44,343 nucleotides of DNA from JAAYDS01 sp039680625 (GTDB taxonomy: Bacteria > Chloroflexota > Anaerolineae > UBA1429): NCBI GenBank assembly GCA_039680625.1, contig JBDKSN010000024.1:1-44343 (forward strand), written 5' to 3'. The position numbers and the translations under genes were made by a program. Under the pieces are notes generated by a model. That model did no database searches. It worked only from the letters and a program-made list of their open reading frames with translations, and was not told the DNA's origin. This document shows, piece by piece, positions 25,643 through 32,798 of the stretch (position 1 is the stretch's first letter; each line of letters opens with the position of its first letter).

Positions 25643-26623
25643 CTACGGGCGACGATCATACACCTGATCCTGCCCGACCCAGCGGCCCGGCGCCACCGCG
25701 GGGATGGCGGCGCGCTCTTCGGGGGTCAGGTGCACGCTGAGGCCCGTCAGTGTATCGTCGAGCTGCTCGACATTGCGCGCCCCCAAGATGGGGCAGGTGA
25801 CACGCGGCTCGGCCAGCACCCAAGCCAGCGCGAGCGCCGCCGGTGACACGCCTCGCTCGGCGGCCGCCGCGACGAACCCGTCGACGATCTCGAGCGCCTG
25901 CTCGGTATAGTAACGGTCATAGTACATGGGAAAGGTCGCCAGTCGCGTGCCGCTAGGCAGGCGGCCGTGGCCATACTTGCCGGTGAGCATGCCACCCGCC
26001 AGAGGGTTGTAGGTGATGACGCCCAACCCCTCGCGCTGGCACAGCTCGAGCTGCTCGCACTCGATGCTACGGTTCAGCGCGTTATAGATCGGCTGCAGAC
26101 AGATGAACTCGGTCAGCCCCGCAGCTCGCGCCTTGAAGAGAAACTCGGCCAGGTGCCAAGCCTTGAGATTCGAGCAGCCGATATAGCGCACTTTGCCCTG
26201 GTGCACCAGGTCGTCGAGGGCGCGGAGAGTCTCGTCGGGCTGGCAGGCATAGTCCCAGCGGTGGATCTGATACAGATCGATGACGTCGGTCTGCAGCCGG
26301 CGCAGGCTGCCTTCGACCGCACGCTGGATGTGGATACGCGACAGGCCGCCATCGTTGGGGCCAGGGCCCATGCGAGCATACACCTTGGTGGCGAGGACGA
26401 CCTCGTCGCGCAGGCCGCGCTCGTGGAGCCAGCTGCCGACGACGAGCTCACTGCCGCCCGTGGAATACTCGTCGGCCGTGTCGATGAAGGTGCCGCCTGC
26501 TTGGACAAAGCGATCGAGGATCGCGAACGAGGCGGCTCGATCGGCCTCCCGGCCAAAGGTCATTGTGCCCAGACACAGCCGTGAGACGCGCAAGCCAGAC
26601 TTGCCCAGTCGTACAACATCCAT
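25643..26623 (-). CDS. Aldo/keto reductase
   Basis: A 326-residue NADPH-dependent oxidoreductase with a TIM-barrel fold. The catalytic tetrad is visible as Asp48, Tyr53, Lys80 and His121. The N-terminus (LGKSGLRVSRLCLGTMTFG) and the C-terminal cofactor segment ending PILGARNVEQLDDTL are typical of the YghZ/Tas-like group. The ATG at 26623 follows GGGAGGA closely and matches the family start. The stop is 16 bases before the Nudix start. The substrate is unknown; many relatives reduce aldehydes or methylglyoxal. Confidence 0.92.
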   Translation of the reverse strand: MDVVRLGKSGLRVSRLCLGTMTFGREADRAASFAILDRFVQAGGTFIDTADEYSTGGSELVVGSWLHERGLRDEVVLATKVYARMGPGPNDGGLSRIHIQRAVEGSLRRLQTDVIDLYQIHRWDYACQPDETLRALDDLVHQGKVRYIGCSNLKAWHLAEFLFKARAAGLTEFICLQPIYNALNRSIECEQLELCQREGLGVITYNPLAGGMLTGKYGHGRLPSGTRLATFPMYYDRYYTEQALEIVDGFVAAAAERGVSPAALALAWVLAEPRVTCPILGARNVEQLDDTLTGLSVHLTPEERAAIPAVAPGRWVGQDQVYDRRP

Positions 26624-26650
26624 CGCGTCCTCCCTCTCTCGCCGCACCGG

Positions 26651-27376
26651 TTAGTTGGCCGGCTTCAGCTGGATCTCGGTCGAGCCTCGGAAGGTGTGCG
26701 CCGAGCTGATATCATCGCTCTCGCCGGTGGCGACGATCACGCGATAGGTCTGGCCCGGCGTGAGCGGCTTGTCGTAGGCGTCACCCGAGTCGAGTGGAAT
26801 CTGAAACTCGATCAGCGTCTGCCCGTCTTGCTCGATGCCGCCAAAGGCCAACACATCCATCGTGCCACCCTGCGCCGTGTCCTCGGGGTGGTTGGGGCCG
26901 ACCGGCGCCAGGCCGATGGCATCATAGATCACCGGCGCGCCGTCGACCACCGCGCCGATGATCATGTTGGCGCCCTGCATACGGTTCTCGGGATCCAGGC
27001 CCACGGCCACCCAGCCGGTCGTCGGCCCTTGCATGGCCATATACATGGTATCGGCATCGTTTGCCCACCACAGCGCGAAATTGTCGATCAGCGTCTCGTG
27101 CTGATACTCTCCAAGCTGGATGATGCCGTCGGCCTTGCGCACCGTGGTCACCTCGACCTTCTCGGTTGGCTCGGGATACGCCGCCGTCGGCTCGGTCGAC
27201 TCCGGCGTGGCAGGCGGATAGTCTTCGGGAGCCGTCGTCGCTGTAGGAGCGACGGGAGCGGCGGCCTCGGGCTCGGTGGGTGTCTCGGCTGTCTCAGGGG
27301 TAGCCGCCTGGCCGCAGCCAGAGAGCAGCACCATGATCACGAGGCTGATGGCCAGCCCGTAGCGCATTGCTCGCAT
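26651..27376 (-). CDS. DOMON-domain lipoprotein
   Basis: A 241-residue lipoprotein. The signal peptide ends in LLSGC with Cys21, followed by a Thr/Glu/Pro-rich linker to about residue 85. The rest resembles a DOMON domain, a beta-sandwich that binds haem or sugar: DNFALWWANDADTMYMAMQG, then TGWVAVGLDPENRMQGANM, then a final strand set. In families with haem, a Met and a His act as ligands; Met residues are present near these sites but the ligation cannot be settled by eye. GGAGGA precedes the ATG, and the gene has its own promoter. It may take part in extracytoplasmic electron transfer or sugar binding. Confidence 0.78.
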   Translation of the reverse strand: MRAMRYGLAISLVIMVLLSGCGQAATPETAETPTEPEAAAPVAPTATTAPEDYPPATPESTEPTAAYPEPTEKVEVTTVRKADGIIQLGEYQHETLIDNFALWWANDADTMYMAMQGPTTGWVAVGLDPENRMQGANMIIGAVVDGAPVIYDAIGLAPVGPNHPEDTAQGGTMDVLAFGGIEQDGQTLIEFQIPLDSGDAYDKPLTPGQTYRVIVATGESDDISSAHTFRGSTEIQLKPAN

Positions 27377-27406
27377 TGTGTCCTCCGGTTGACCCAGATA
27401 CTCTTC

Positions 27407-27435
27407 ATCATACCCCAGCACGGGCGATCGAGCAA
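27407..27435 (-). promoter_or_regulatory. Promoter for the DOMON lipoprotein gene
   Basis: On the minus strand TTGCTC (27435-27430) and TATGAT (27412-27407) are 17 bases apart. The -10 matches consensus at five of six bases, the -35 at three. It lies directly after the stop of the upstream phosphodiesterase gene. Confidence 0.55.
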
Positions 27436-27446
27436 GGCGCCCAACC

Positions 27447-28751
27447 CTAGAGCAGGGCGTCTGCGCGCACCGCCAGCCAGGGCACCAACATCTCTGCTGC
27501 GGCGAGGCCGCCATGCCGACCGCGCATCCACGCCGCGCGCCTCAGGCGGTCGATATAGTGCTGGCCGTGGGCCACGGCGACATAGTGCCCCAGTCGGCTC
27601 GGCGCCTCAGCACAGGGTTGGCCCGGGCCGAATAGCCCCGCACGCAGCGCGCGTGGCGTCTCGATGAGCGAATAGTCGGGGCCGAGCGCCTCGCTGAGCC
27701 GCGCGCGCGTCTCGGGCGATGGTCCGGCCAGCGTGTGGAGGTAGGCGCAACGCGCTTCACCGCTGCTGGGTACGAGCAGCTCGGCCTCGAGCGGGCTGCC
27801 CTCCGAGACGTAGGCCTGATCCTCGGGCGTGCTCACAAAGCCATGATCGGCACACACCAGCAGCAACGTGTTGGGCACGGGCGCCGTGTGCAGCCAGCGT
27901 TCGAGCCAGTCGCCCAAGGTGGCGCCAATCTCGCGATAGGCCCGTGGCCAGTCGGGCGTGTCGGCGCCATGCAGGTGAATGGCGTGGTCGATGCCGCCCC
28001 AGTAGACGTAATGAAAGCTGCGTTGGCGACCAGCGGCCGCCAGGTCGGCGCCCAGGTTCTCCCACAACGAGGGCAACCCCTGATGCCCGATCACCCGCGC
28101 ATAGCCGCGGTAGCACATCCGCGTCAGCCCACTCGAGACGAACTGCTCGGCGACATGCGCCGTGGCCCGCACGCCGCTCTCGGCCAGCCAGTGCCCCAGG
28201 CCGGGGACGGGCACGAACGCCTCTGGCTGGAACCCCCAGGAGAGCAGGTCGGTGCTCGCTGCCGAGTACACCGGCTTGAGGCCGATCATCTCGGTGAGCA
28301 CGCCGTATTCACGCAGCCACAGCTCATAGCCCAGCACGCCGTGCACCGCCGGCGACTCGGCCGGGCCCAGCGTGGTCAGCGCCGTCACCGTCGTCGACGG
28401 GCACACCGAGGTCATCGGCAGCAGGGTGCCACGCTCGGCCATGCGGCTGAGGATGCTCTCTGGCTCGCGCGCAAGCATCGTGCGCAGTTGCAGATAGCCC
28501 AGGGCATCGATGAGCACCAGCACGACGTGCTCGACCGGGCCAAAGCGTTGGCGCCAGTAGAGCTCATCTAGAGGCGCGAGGCCCCCGATGGCGCGCGTGC
28601 CCAAGAGGGCGCCGACCGTTGCGGGCACGTTGGCGAGCGAGCGCCCGCTATACCAGGGCAGCACGAACTCGGGCGCGTCCAGCTCGGGCAGGTCGGGCCA
28701 GCGCGCCGCACGCAACGCTTGCTCGACCGAGGCCATCTGCTCCAGATCCAT
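27447..28751 (-). CDS. Alkaline phosphatase superfamily phosphodiesterase/nucleotide pyrophosphatase-like
   Basis: A 434-residue member of the type I phosphodiesterase / nucleotide pyrophosphatase branch of the alkaline phosphatase superfamily. Metal-site motifs are visible: Asp82 in LVLIDALGY, the nucleophile threonine in CPSTTVTAL (117-125), Asp and His in WGGIDHAIHLHG, Asp-His in CADHGF and the late His in GRHGG. No signal peptide or membrane segment is seen, so it is probably cytoplasmic. GGTGAGG lies seven bases before the ATG. It is divergent from the Gfo/Idh/MocA gene with a shared promoter region. The substrate is unknown. Confidence 0.85.
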   Translation of the reverse strand: MDLEQMASVEQALRAARWPDLPELDAPEFVLPWYSGRSLANVPATVGALLGTRAIGGLAPLDELYWRQRFGPVEHVVLVLIDALGYLQLRTMLAREPESILSRMAERGTLLPMTSVCPSTTVTALTTLGPAESPAVHGVLGYELWLREYGVLTEMIGLKPVYSAASTDLLSWGFQPEAFVPVPGLGHWLAESGVRATAHVAEQFVSSGLTRMCYRGYARVIGHQGLPSLWENLGADLAAAGRQRSFHYVYWGGIDHAIHLHGADTPDWPRAYREIGATLGDWLERWLHTAPVPNTLLLVCADHGFVSTPEDQAYVSEGSPLEAELLVPSSGEARCAYLHTLAGPSPETRARLSEALGPDYSLIETPRALRAGLFGPGQPCAEAPSRLGHYVAVAHGQHYIDRLRRAAWMRGRHGGLAAAEMLVPWLAVRADALL

Positions 28752-28783
28752 CGTGGAACCTCACCGGCAAGAGAATTGGGCAA

Positions 28784-28812
28784 AATCTAGCATGGTCACG
28801 CGGGCAACGCAA
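28784..28812 (-). promoter_or_regulatory. Promoter for the phosphodiesterase gene
   Basis: On the minus strand TTGCGT (28812-28807) and TAGATT (28789-28784) are 17 bases apart. Its -35 box is eight bases from the -35 of the opposite promoter, so the two probably share control. Confidence 0.55.
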
Positions 28813-28820
28813 TCGCGCGG

Positions 28821-28850
28821 TTGCGGCGGGCTTGGCCTCGGCCCTATAAT
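28821..28850 (+). promoter_or_regulatory. Promoter for the Gfo/Idh/MocA gene
   Basis: A perfect TATAAT (28845-28850) with TTGCGG (28821-28826) 18 bases upstream. The expected start of transcription is near 28857, giving a leader of about 27 bases that contains GGAGGG. Confidence 0.65.
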
Positions 28851-28883
28851 GCGCCCAACACTTGGGCTTGGTGGAGGGTAAAG

Positions 28884-30026
28884 ATGGCCAAGATTCGCTA
28901 CGGCATCGTCGGCTTGGGCGGCATGGGTTCGGGACACGCCGAGACGATGGCCAAGATCGACGAGTGCGTCTTGAGCGCGGTCTGTGATGCCGATCCCACC
29001 GTGGCCGCTAGGGCGGGCGACACCTTTGACGTGCCGCACTGCACCGACTATCGCGAGCTGGTCTCGCGCGAGGATGTCGACGCGGTCATCGTCGCCACGC
29101 CGCACTATTTCCACCCCGAGGTGGTGATCTATGCGCTCGAGCACGGCAAGCCGACGATCTCGGAGAAACCGATCGCCGTCACCGTCTCGGCGGCAGACGC
29201 CATGGTCGAGGCGGCTCAGCGCACCGGCACGCCCTTTGGCGTGATGTATCAGACGCGCTGCGAGCCGATCTGGCAGGCTGCGCACAAGATCATGAGCGAG
29301 GGGCGCCTCGGCGAGATCTATCGGACGATGCTGGTCTATGCTGACTTTCGCAGCCAGGCCTATTACGACTCGGCCGGCTGGCGCGCCACCTGGGCCGGAG
29401 AGGGCGGCGGTGTGCTCATCAACCAGGCGCCGCACTCGATCGACCGCTTTACCTGGCTGGGTGGCTTGCCCAGCAAGGTGCGCGCGGTGACGGCTACTCG
29501 CGACCACGTCATCGAGGTCGAAGATGTGGCCTCGGCGCTGCTCGAATACCCGAATGGCGGCGTGGGCTATCTCTATTGCTGCACCAACGAGGCGCCCCAG
29601 TCCAACATCATGGAGTTCGCGGGCGAGTATGGCAAGCTCCAGGTCGTGGGCGAGCAGATCCGCTTCTGGGAGGTCCCGGCGGGCGTGCACGCCTTCTCAA
29701 ACACCACCGACCAGATGTGGGCGCATCCCGAGGCCATCGAGGTGCCCGTGGAGCTCGAGCCGCACGAGACCGGCCACCTCGCCATCCTCCGCAACTTTGC
29801 CCGACACCTGTTGGTGGGCGAGCCTCTGATCGCCCCAGGCGTGGAGGGGATCAAGACGGTCGAGATGATCAACGCCGTGATCCTCTCGGGCAAGACGGGC
29901 GAGACCGTCGACATACCGGTGGATCGGCCGCGCTATGACGCTTTCCTACAGGGGCTGATTGCGACCTCGAGCTTTAAGAAGCGCAGTGGCCCCGATCTAC
30001 GCATCACCGACAACGTCCATCACTGA
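28884..30026 (+). CDS. Gfo/Idh/MocA family oxidoreductase
   Basis: A 380-residue NAD(P)-dependent sugar or inositol-type dehydrogenase. The N-terminal Rossmann motif is GLGGMGSGH (10-18), the catalytic EKP is at 94-96, and the second catalytic region reads GGVLINQAPHSIDRF, with His in the expected place. The ATG at 28884 follows GGAGGG by five bases and starts exactly at the Rossmann strand; an upstream in-frame start is not supported. The neighbouring GHMP kinase and GH51 arabinofuranosidase suggest a role in sugar catabolism. The exact substrate cannot be told from sequence. Confidence 0.92.
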   Translation: MAKIRYGIVGLGGMGSGHAETMAKIDECVLSAVCDADPTVAARAGDTFDVPHCTDYRELVSREDVDAVIVATPHYFHPEVVIYALEHGKPTISEKPIAVTVSAADAMVEAAQRTGTPFGVMYQTRCEPIWQAAHKIMSEGRLGEIYRTMLVYADFRSQAYYDSAGWRATWAGEGGGVLINQAPHSIDRFTWLGGLPSKVRAVTATRDHVIEVEDVASALLEYPNGGVGYLYCCTNEAPQSNIMEFAGEYGKLQVVGEQIRFWEVPAGVHAFSNTTDQMWAHPEAIEVPVELEPHETGHLAILRNFARHLLVGEPLIAPGVEGIKTVEMINAVILSGKTGETVDIPVDRPRYDAFLQGLIATSSFKKRSGPDLRITDNVHH

Positions 30027-30041
30027 GGCACGCATCGCGCA

Positions 30042-30066
30042 CCAGGGGCGCAGGCCGCGCCCCTGG
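30042..30066. terminator. Hairpin between convergent oxidoreductase and GHMP kinase genes
   Basis: CCAGGGGCGC (30042-30051) and GCGCCCCTGG (30057-30066) form a perfect 10-bp stem with a 5-base loop. It lies between two converging stop codons and could act in both directions. There is no T-run, so efficiency is uncertain. Confidence 0.65.
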
Positions 30067-30073
30067 GCGATCT

Positions 30074-31141
30074 CTAGGCCTGCCCGCCGTCGCAACGCCA
30101 GACGCGCAGGCCGTAGCGGCTCAGGTAGATGGGGATGTTCTGATAGAGCGGGTTCGTCTGCTCGATGGCGCGTAACATGGCGCGCTTGGCGCTCATCGAA
30201 GGCCCCGAGAGGATCGTGATCGAGCCACCATCGCCGCCGGCGCCGTTGACTTTGCAGCCGAGGGCGCCATACTCCCGCGCCAGGCGCATGATCTCCTCAG
30301 CCTCGGCACTCACCAAAGAGGGGTGGAGTGTCCGCTGCCCCGCGGTGTTCGCATCCATCGCTCGGCCCAGCGCCGGGAAATCTCCCGCATAGCAGGCATC
30401 GCGCGAGGCACGCGCCGTGCGGCGCAGATGCTCGAGCTTGGGGCTATCGGGGCCACTGTCCCGTAGGTCGCGGATGACCATCTCGTGCACCGCCGATGAG
30501 CTGTGCGACTTGCCCAAGAAGACCAGGCATAGACGGCGCTCCAGCTCCCACCAGATGTCGTTGGGCACGAGGATCTGCGACACGGCCGCATAGGGGTACT
30601 GAAACATCTCGATATAGTTGATGCCGCCATAGGCCGCGCAGAGCTGGTCTTGAATGCCCGACTGTTGGTGCAGCATCTCGGTCTCGATGCGGTGCGCGGC
30701 ATAGGCCACTTCGAGCGGGGTTCGTCGGCCTGGCGTGAGCAGATCGAGCGCACCGATGAGGGCCACGGTCACCGCCGCCGACGTGCCCGTCGAGCAGCCC
30801 GCGGGCGCCTCGGAATAGATCGAGATCTCGACGGCTAGGTCATTGGGGACGCCCACTAGGTCGATCGCCGCCTCGAGCAAGGGGTGGCGGATCCACTCGT
30901 GCGCCTCTTGCTGGGGCGACACCGCATAGCGGTCGCCATAGTTCTCGGCGTTGAGCACGACCCGTTGCGCGCGCTCGCCGCGCGGATAGACGTCGATCTG
31001 TACCTCGACATAAGGATAGACGCCGATGTTAAAGATGGCGCCCCGCTCAGCGAACCAGGTGTCGGTCCAGCCGCCATTATCGCAGACGCGGATAGGGGCC
31101 ACGCTATTGATGATCGTGTGCGGCGCACTGGCGTTGTTCAT
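30074..31141 (-). CDS. GHMP-family sugar kinase
   Basis: A 355-residue kinase of the GHMP superfamily that phosphorylates a sugar or small metabolite with ATP. The N-terminus SVAPIRVCDNGGWTDTWF (13-30) is like heptose-7-phosphate and fucose kinases, where the GGWTD part contacts the sugar. The phosphate-binding motif is PAGCSTGTSAA at 113-123, in place of the more usual GLGSSSA. The C-terminal motif KVNGAGGDGGSITIL is present. AGGAG precedes the ATG, with a strong promoter above it. The divergent neighbour is an arabinofuranosidase, so the substrate may be a sugar released from plant glycans, but heptose or fucose remain possible. Confidence 0.87.
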   Translation of the reverse strand: MNNASAPHTIINSVAPIRVCDNGGWTDTWFAERGAIFNIGVYPYVEVQIDVYPRGERAQRVVLNAENYGDRYAVSPQQEAHEWIRHPLLEAAIDLVGVPNDLAVEISIYSEAPAGCSTGTSAAVTVALIGALDLLTPGRRTPLEVAYAAHRIETEMLHQQSGIQDQLCAAYGGINYIEMFQYPYAAVSQILVPNDIWWELERRLCLVFLGKSHSSSAVHEMVIRDLRDSGPDSPKLEHLRRTARASRDACYAGDFPALGRAMDANTAGQRTLHPSLVSAEAEEIMRLAREYGALGCKVNGAGGDGGSITILSGPSMSAKRAMLRAIEQTNPLYQNIPIYLSRYGLRVWRCDGGQA

Positions 31142-31169
31142 CGCGCTCCTAGGGCTGGGTTCTAGGGCG

Positions 31170-31198
31170 ATTCTAGTCGCTGGGGAGGACGCTGTCTA
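31170..31198 (-). promoter_or_regulatory. Promoter for the GHMP kinase gene
   Basis: On the minus strand TAGACA (31198-31193) and TAGAAT (31175-31170) are 17 bases apart, each matching consensus at five of six bases. The -35 is four bases from that of the divergent arabinofuranosidase promoter. Confidence 0.7.
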
Positions 31199-31202
31199 GC
31201 GG

Positions 31203-31231
31203 TTGTCTCTCGTCTCGCCACCGTCTACAAT
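31203..31231 (+). promoter_or_regulatory. Promoter for the GH51 arabinofuranosidase gene
   Basis: TTGTCT (31203-31208), a 17-base spacer and TACAAT (31226-31231). The leader would be about 39 bases and contains GGGAGG before the ATG. It abuts the kinase promoter back to back. Confidence 0.65.
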
Positions 31232-31276
31232 GCTCCGGCTGGTAACCGGATCACAGTCCGCGGGAGGCCCCTGACG

Positions 31277-32728
31277 ATGAACAAAATCAAGATCGATCCC
31301 ACACGCACGATCGGCGCCCTCGATCGCAATGTATTCGGCGGCTTTGCCGAGCATCTCGGGCGGTGCATCTATGGGGGCATCTTTGACGAAGGTTCGCCCC
31401 TGTCTGACGCGCAAGGCATGCGTCAAGACGTGCTCGCGGCTCTGCGCGAGCTGCGCATGCCGCTCGTCCGCTACCCAGGCGGCAACTTTGTCTCGGGATA
31501 CCGCTGGGTCGATGGCATCGGCCCACGCGACGAGCGCCCGGCCCGGCTCGACCTGGCCTGGGGCGCCGTCGAGACCAACCGCTTTGGCACCGACGAGTTC
31601 GTCGCCTGGTGCCGTCAGTTGGGCACCGAGCCGTATATCGCGGTGAACTGCGGCGACGGCGACATGCGGGAGGCGCGCGATTGGGTCGAGTACTGCAACG
31701 GCACCCGCGACACCTACTGGGTCAAGCGCCGCCGCGCCAACGGTGCCGCTGCACCGCACAATGTGCGCTATTGGGGCATCGGCAACGAGGTCGACGGCCC
31801 CTGGCAGATCGGCATGAAGACGCCCGCAGAATACGCCCGCGCCTGCACCGAGTACGCCAAAGTGATGAAGATGGTCGACCCGACCATCAAGATCGTCGCC
31901 TCGTGGAACAGCGGCTGGTTCCAAGACTGGCCCGAGCGAGGCCAGCTCATCCTCGAACAGGCCGGCAAGCTGGTGGACTATATGTCGATCCACTGGTACG
32001 TGGGCAACAGCAGCAACGACTTTGCTACGTATATGGCCCTATCGGAGCAGTTCGAAGAGCGCCTCACCGCCTCGGCCGGGCTGATCCAGGCCATGGCCTC
32101 GGCGCTCAAGCTCACCAATCCCGTCTATCTCGCCGTGGACGAGTGGAACGTGTGGTTCCGCACGCGCGGCGAGGACAATCTGGCCGAGCTGTACACGCTC
32201 GAAGACGCGCTGGTGGTGGCCATGCAGATGAACGCCTTCATCCGCCATGCCGACATGGTCAAGATGGCCAACATCGCCCAGATCGTCAACGTGATCGCGC
32301 CAGTGGTCACGCGGCCCGATGGCCTGTTGCTTCAGTCGATCTACTATCCGTTCGTGGCGATCTCGCAGGCGGCCGGCGATACGGCGCTGGACGTGTTCTG
32401 GGAGGGCGACACCTTTTCGGGCGGCGGCCATACCGGCCTGCGCGTGCTCGACGTCGCGGCCACCCGCGCTGCCAATGGCGAGGTGGCGCTGTCGGTGGTC
32501 AACCGCTCTCTAGACTCGAGCGAGGCTGAGATCGTGGTGCAAGAGGGCGTTTGGGGCGGTGAGGCCGTGATCACGACGGTCAACGGCCCGGACATCAAGG
32601 CGATGAACACCTTCGACGACCCGCACCTCATCGGCGCGCGCACAACCAAGGCGGCGCTCCAGGGCAACGCGCTCAGGGTCACGTTCGAGCCGCACTCAGT
32701 GACCGTGCTCCGCCTGCCCGTCCGCTGA
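31277..32728 (+). CDS. abfA: GH51 alpha-L-arabinofuranosidase
   Basis: A 483-residue retaining glycosidase that removes terminal arabinofuranose from arabinan or arabinoxylan fragments. The acid/base is Glu171 in GIGNEVDGPW and the nucleophile Glu289 in AVDEWNVW. The N-terminus (FGGFAEHLGRCIYGGI) and RYPGGNFVSGY (65-75) are GH51 signatures, and a beta-sandwich closes the protein. No signal peptide is present, so it acts on oligosaccharides already imported. Length is typical. GGGAGG lies nine bases before the ATG, and the gene is divergent from the GHMP kinase. An ordinary, intact enzyme. Confidence 0.95.
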   Translation: MNKIKIDPTRTIGALDRNVFGGFAEHLGRCIYGGIFDEGSPLSDAQGMRQDVLAALRELRMPLVRYPGGNFVSGYRWVDGIGPRDERPARLDLAWGAVETNRFGTDEFVAWCRQLGTEPYIAVNCGDGDMREARDWVEYCNGTRDTYWVKRRRANGAAAPHNVRYWGIGNEVDGPWQIGMKTPAEYARACTEYAKVMKMVDPTIKIVASWNSGWFQDWPERGQLILEQAGKLVDYMSIHWYVGNSSNDFATYMALSEQFEERLTASAGLIQAMASALKLTNPVYLAVDEWNVWFRTRGEDNLAELYTLEDALVVAMQMNAFIRHADMVKMANIAQIVNVIAPVVTRPDGLLLQSIYYPFVAISQAAGDTALDVFWEGDTFSGGGHTGLRVLDVAATRAANGEVALSVVNRSLDSSEAEIVVQEGVWGGEAVITTVNGPDIKAMNTFDDPHLIGARTTKAALQGNALRVTFEPHSVTVLRLPVR

Positions 32729-32742
32729 GCGTAGAACCATCG

Positions 32743-32779
32743 GCGCGAGGTCGCTCGCTTGTTGCGGGCGACCTTGCGC
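32743..32779. terminator. Hairpin between convergent abfA and DUF2723 genes
   Basis: GCGCGAGGTCGC (32743-32754) pairs with GCGACCTTGCGC (32768-32779) over 12 positions including one G-U pair, around a 13-base loop. It lies 15 bases after the abfA stop and 20 bases from the other gene's end. Confidence 0.6.
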
Positions 32780-32798
32780 TGCCTCCCGTTGCAATCGA

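Noticed and set aside
26696..27667. A 323-codon plus-strand frame over the DOMON lipoprotein and the end of the phosphodiesterase
   Set aside because: Arg/Gly/His-rich antisense frame crossing two real genes and their promoter.
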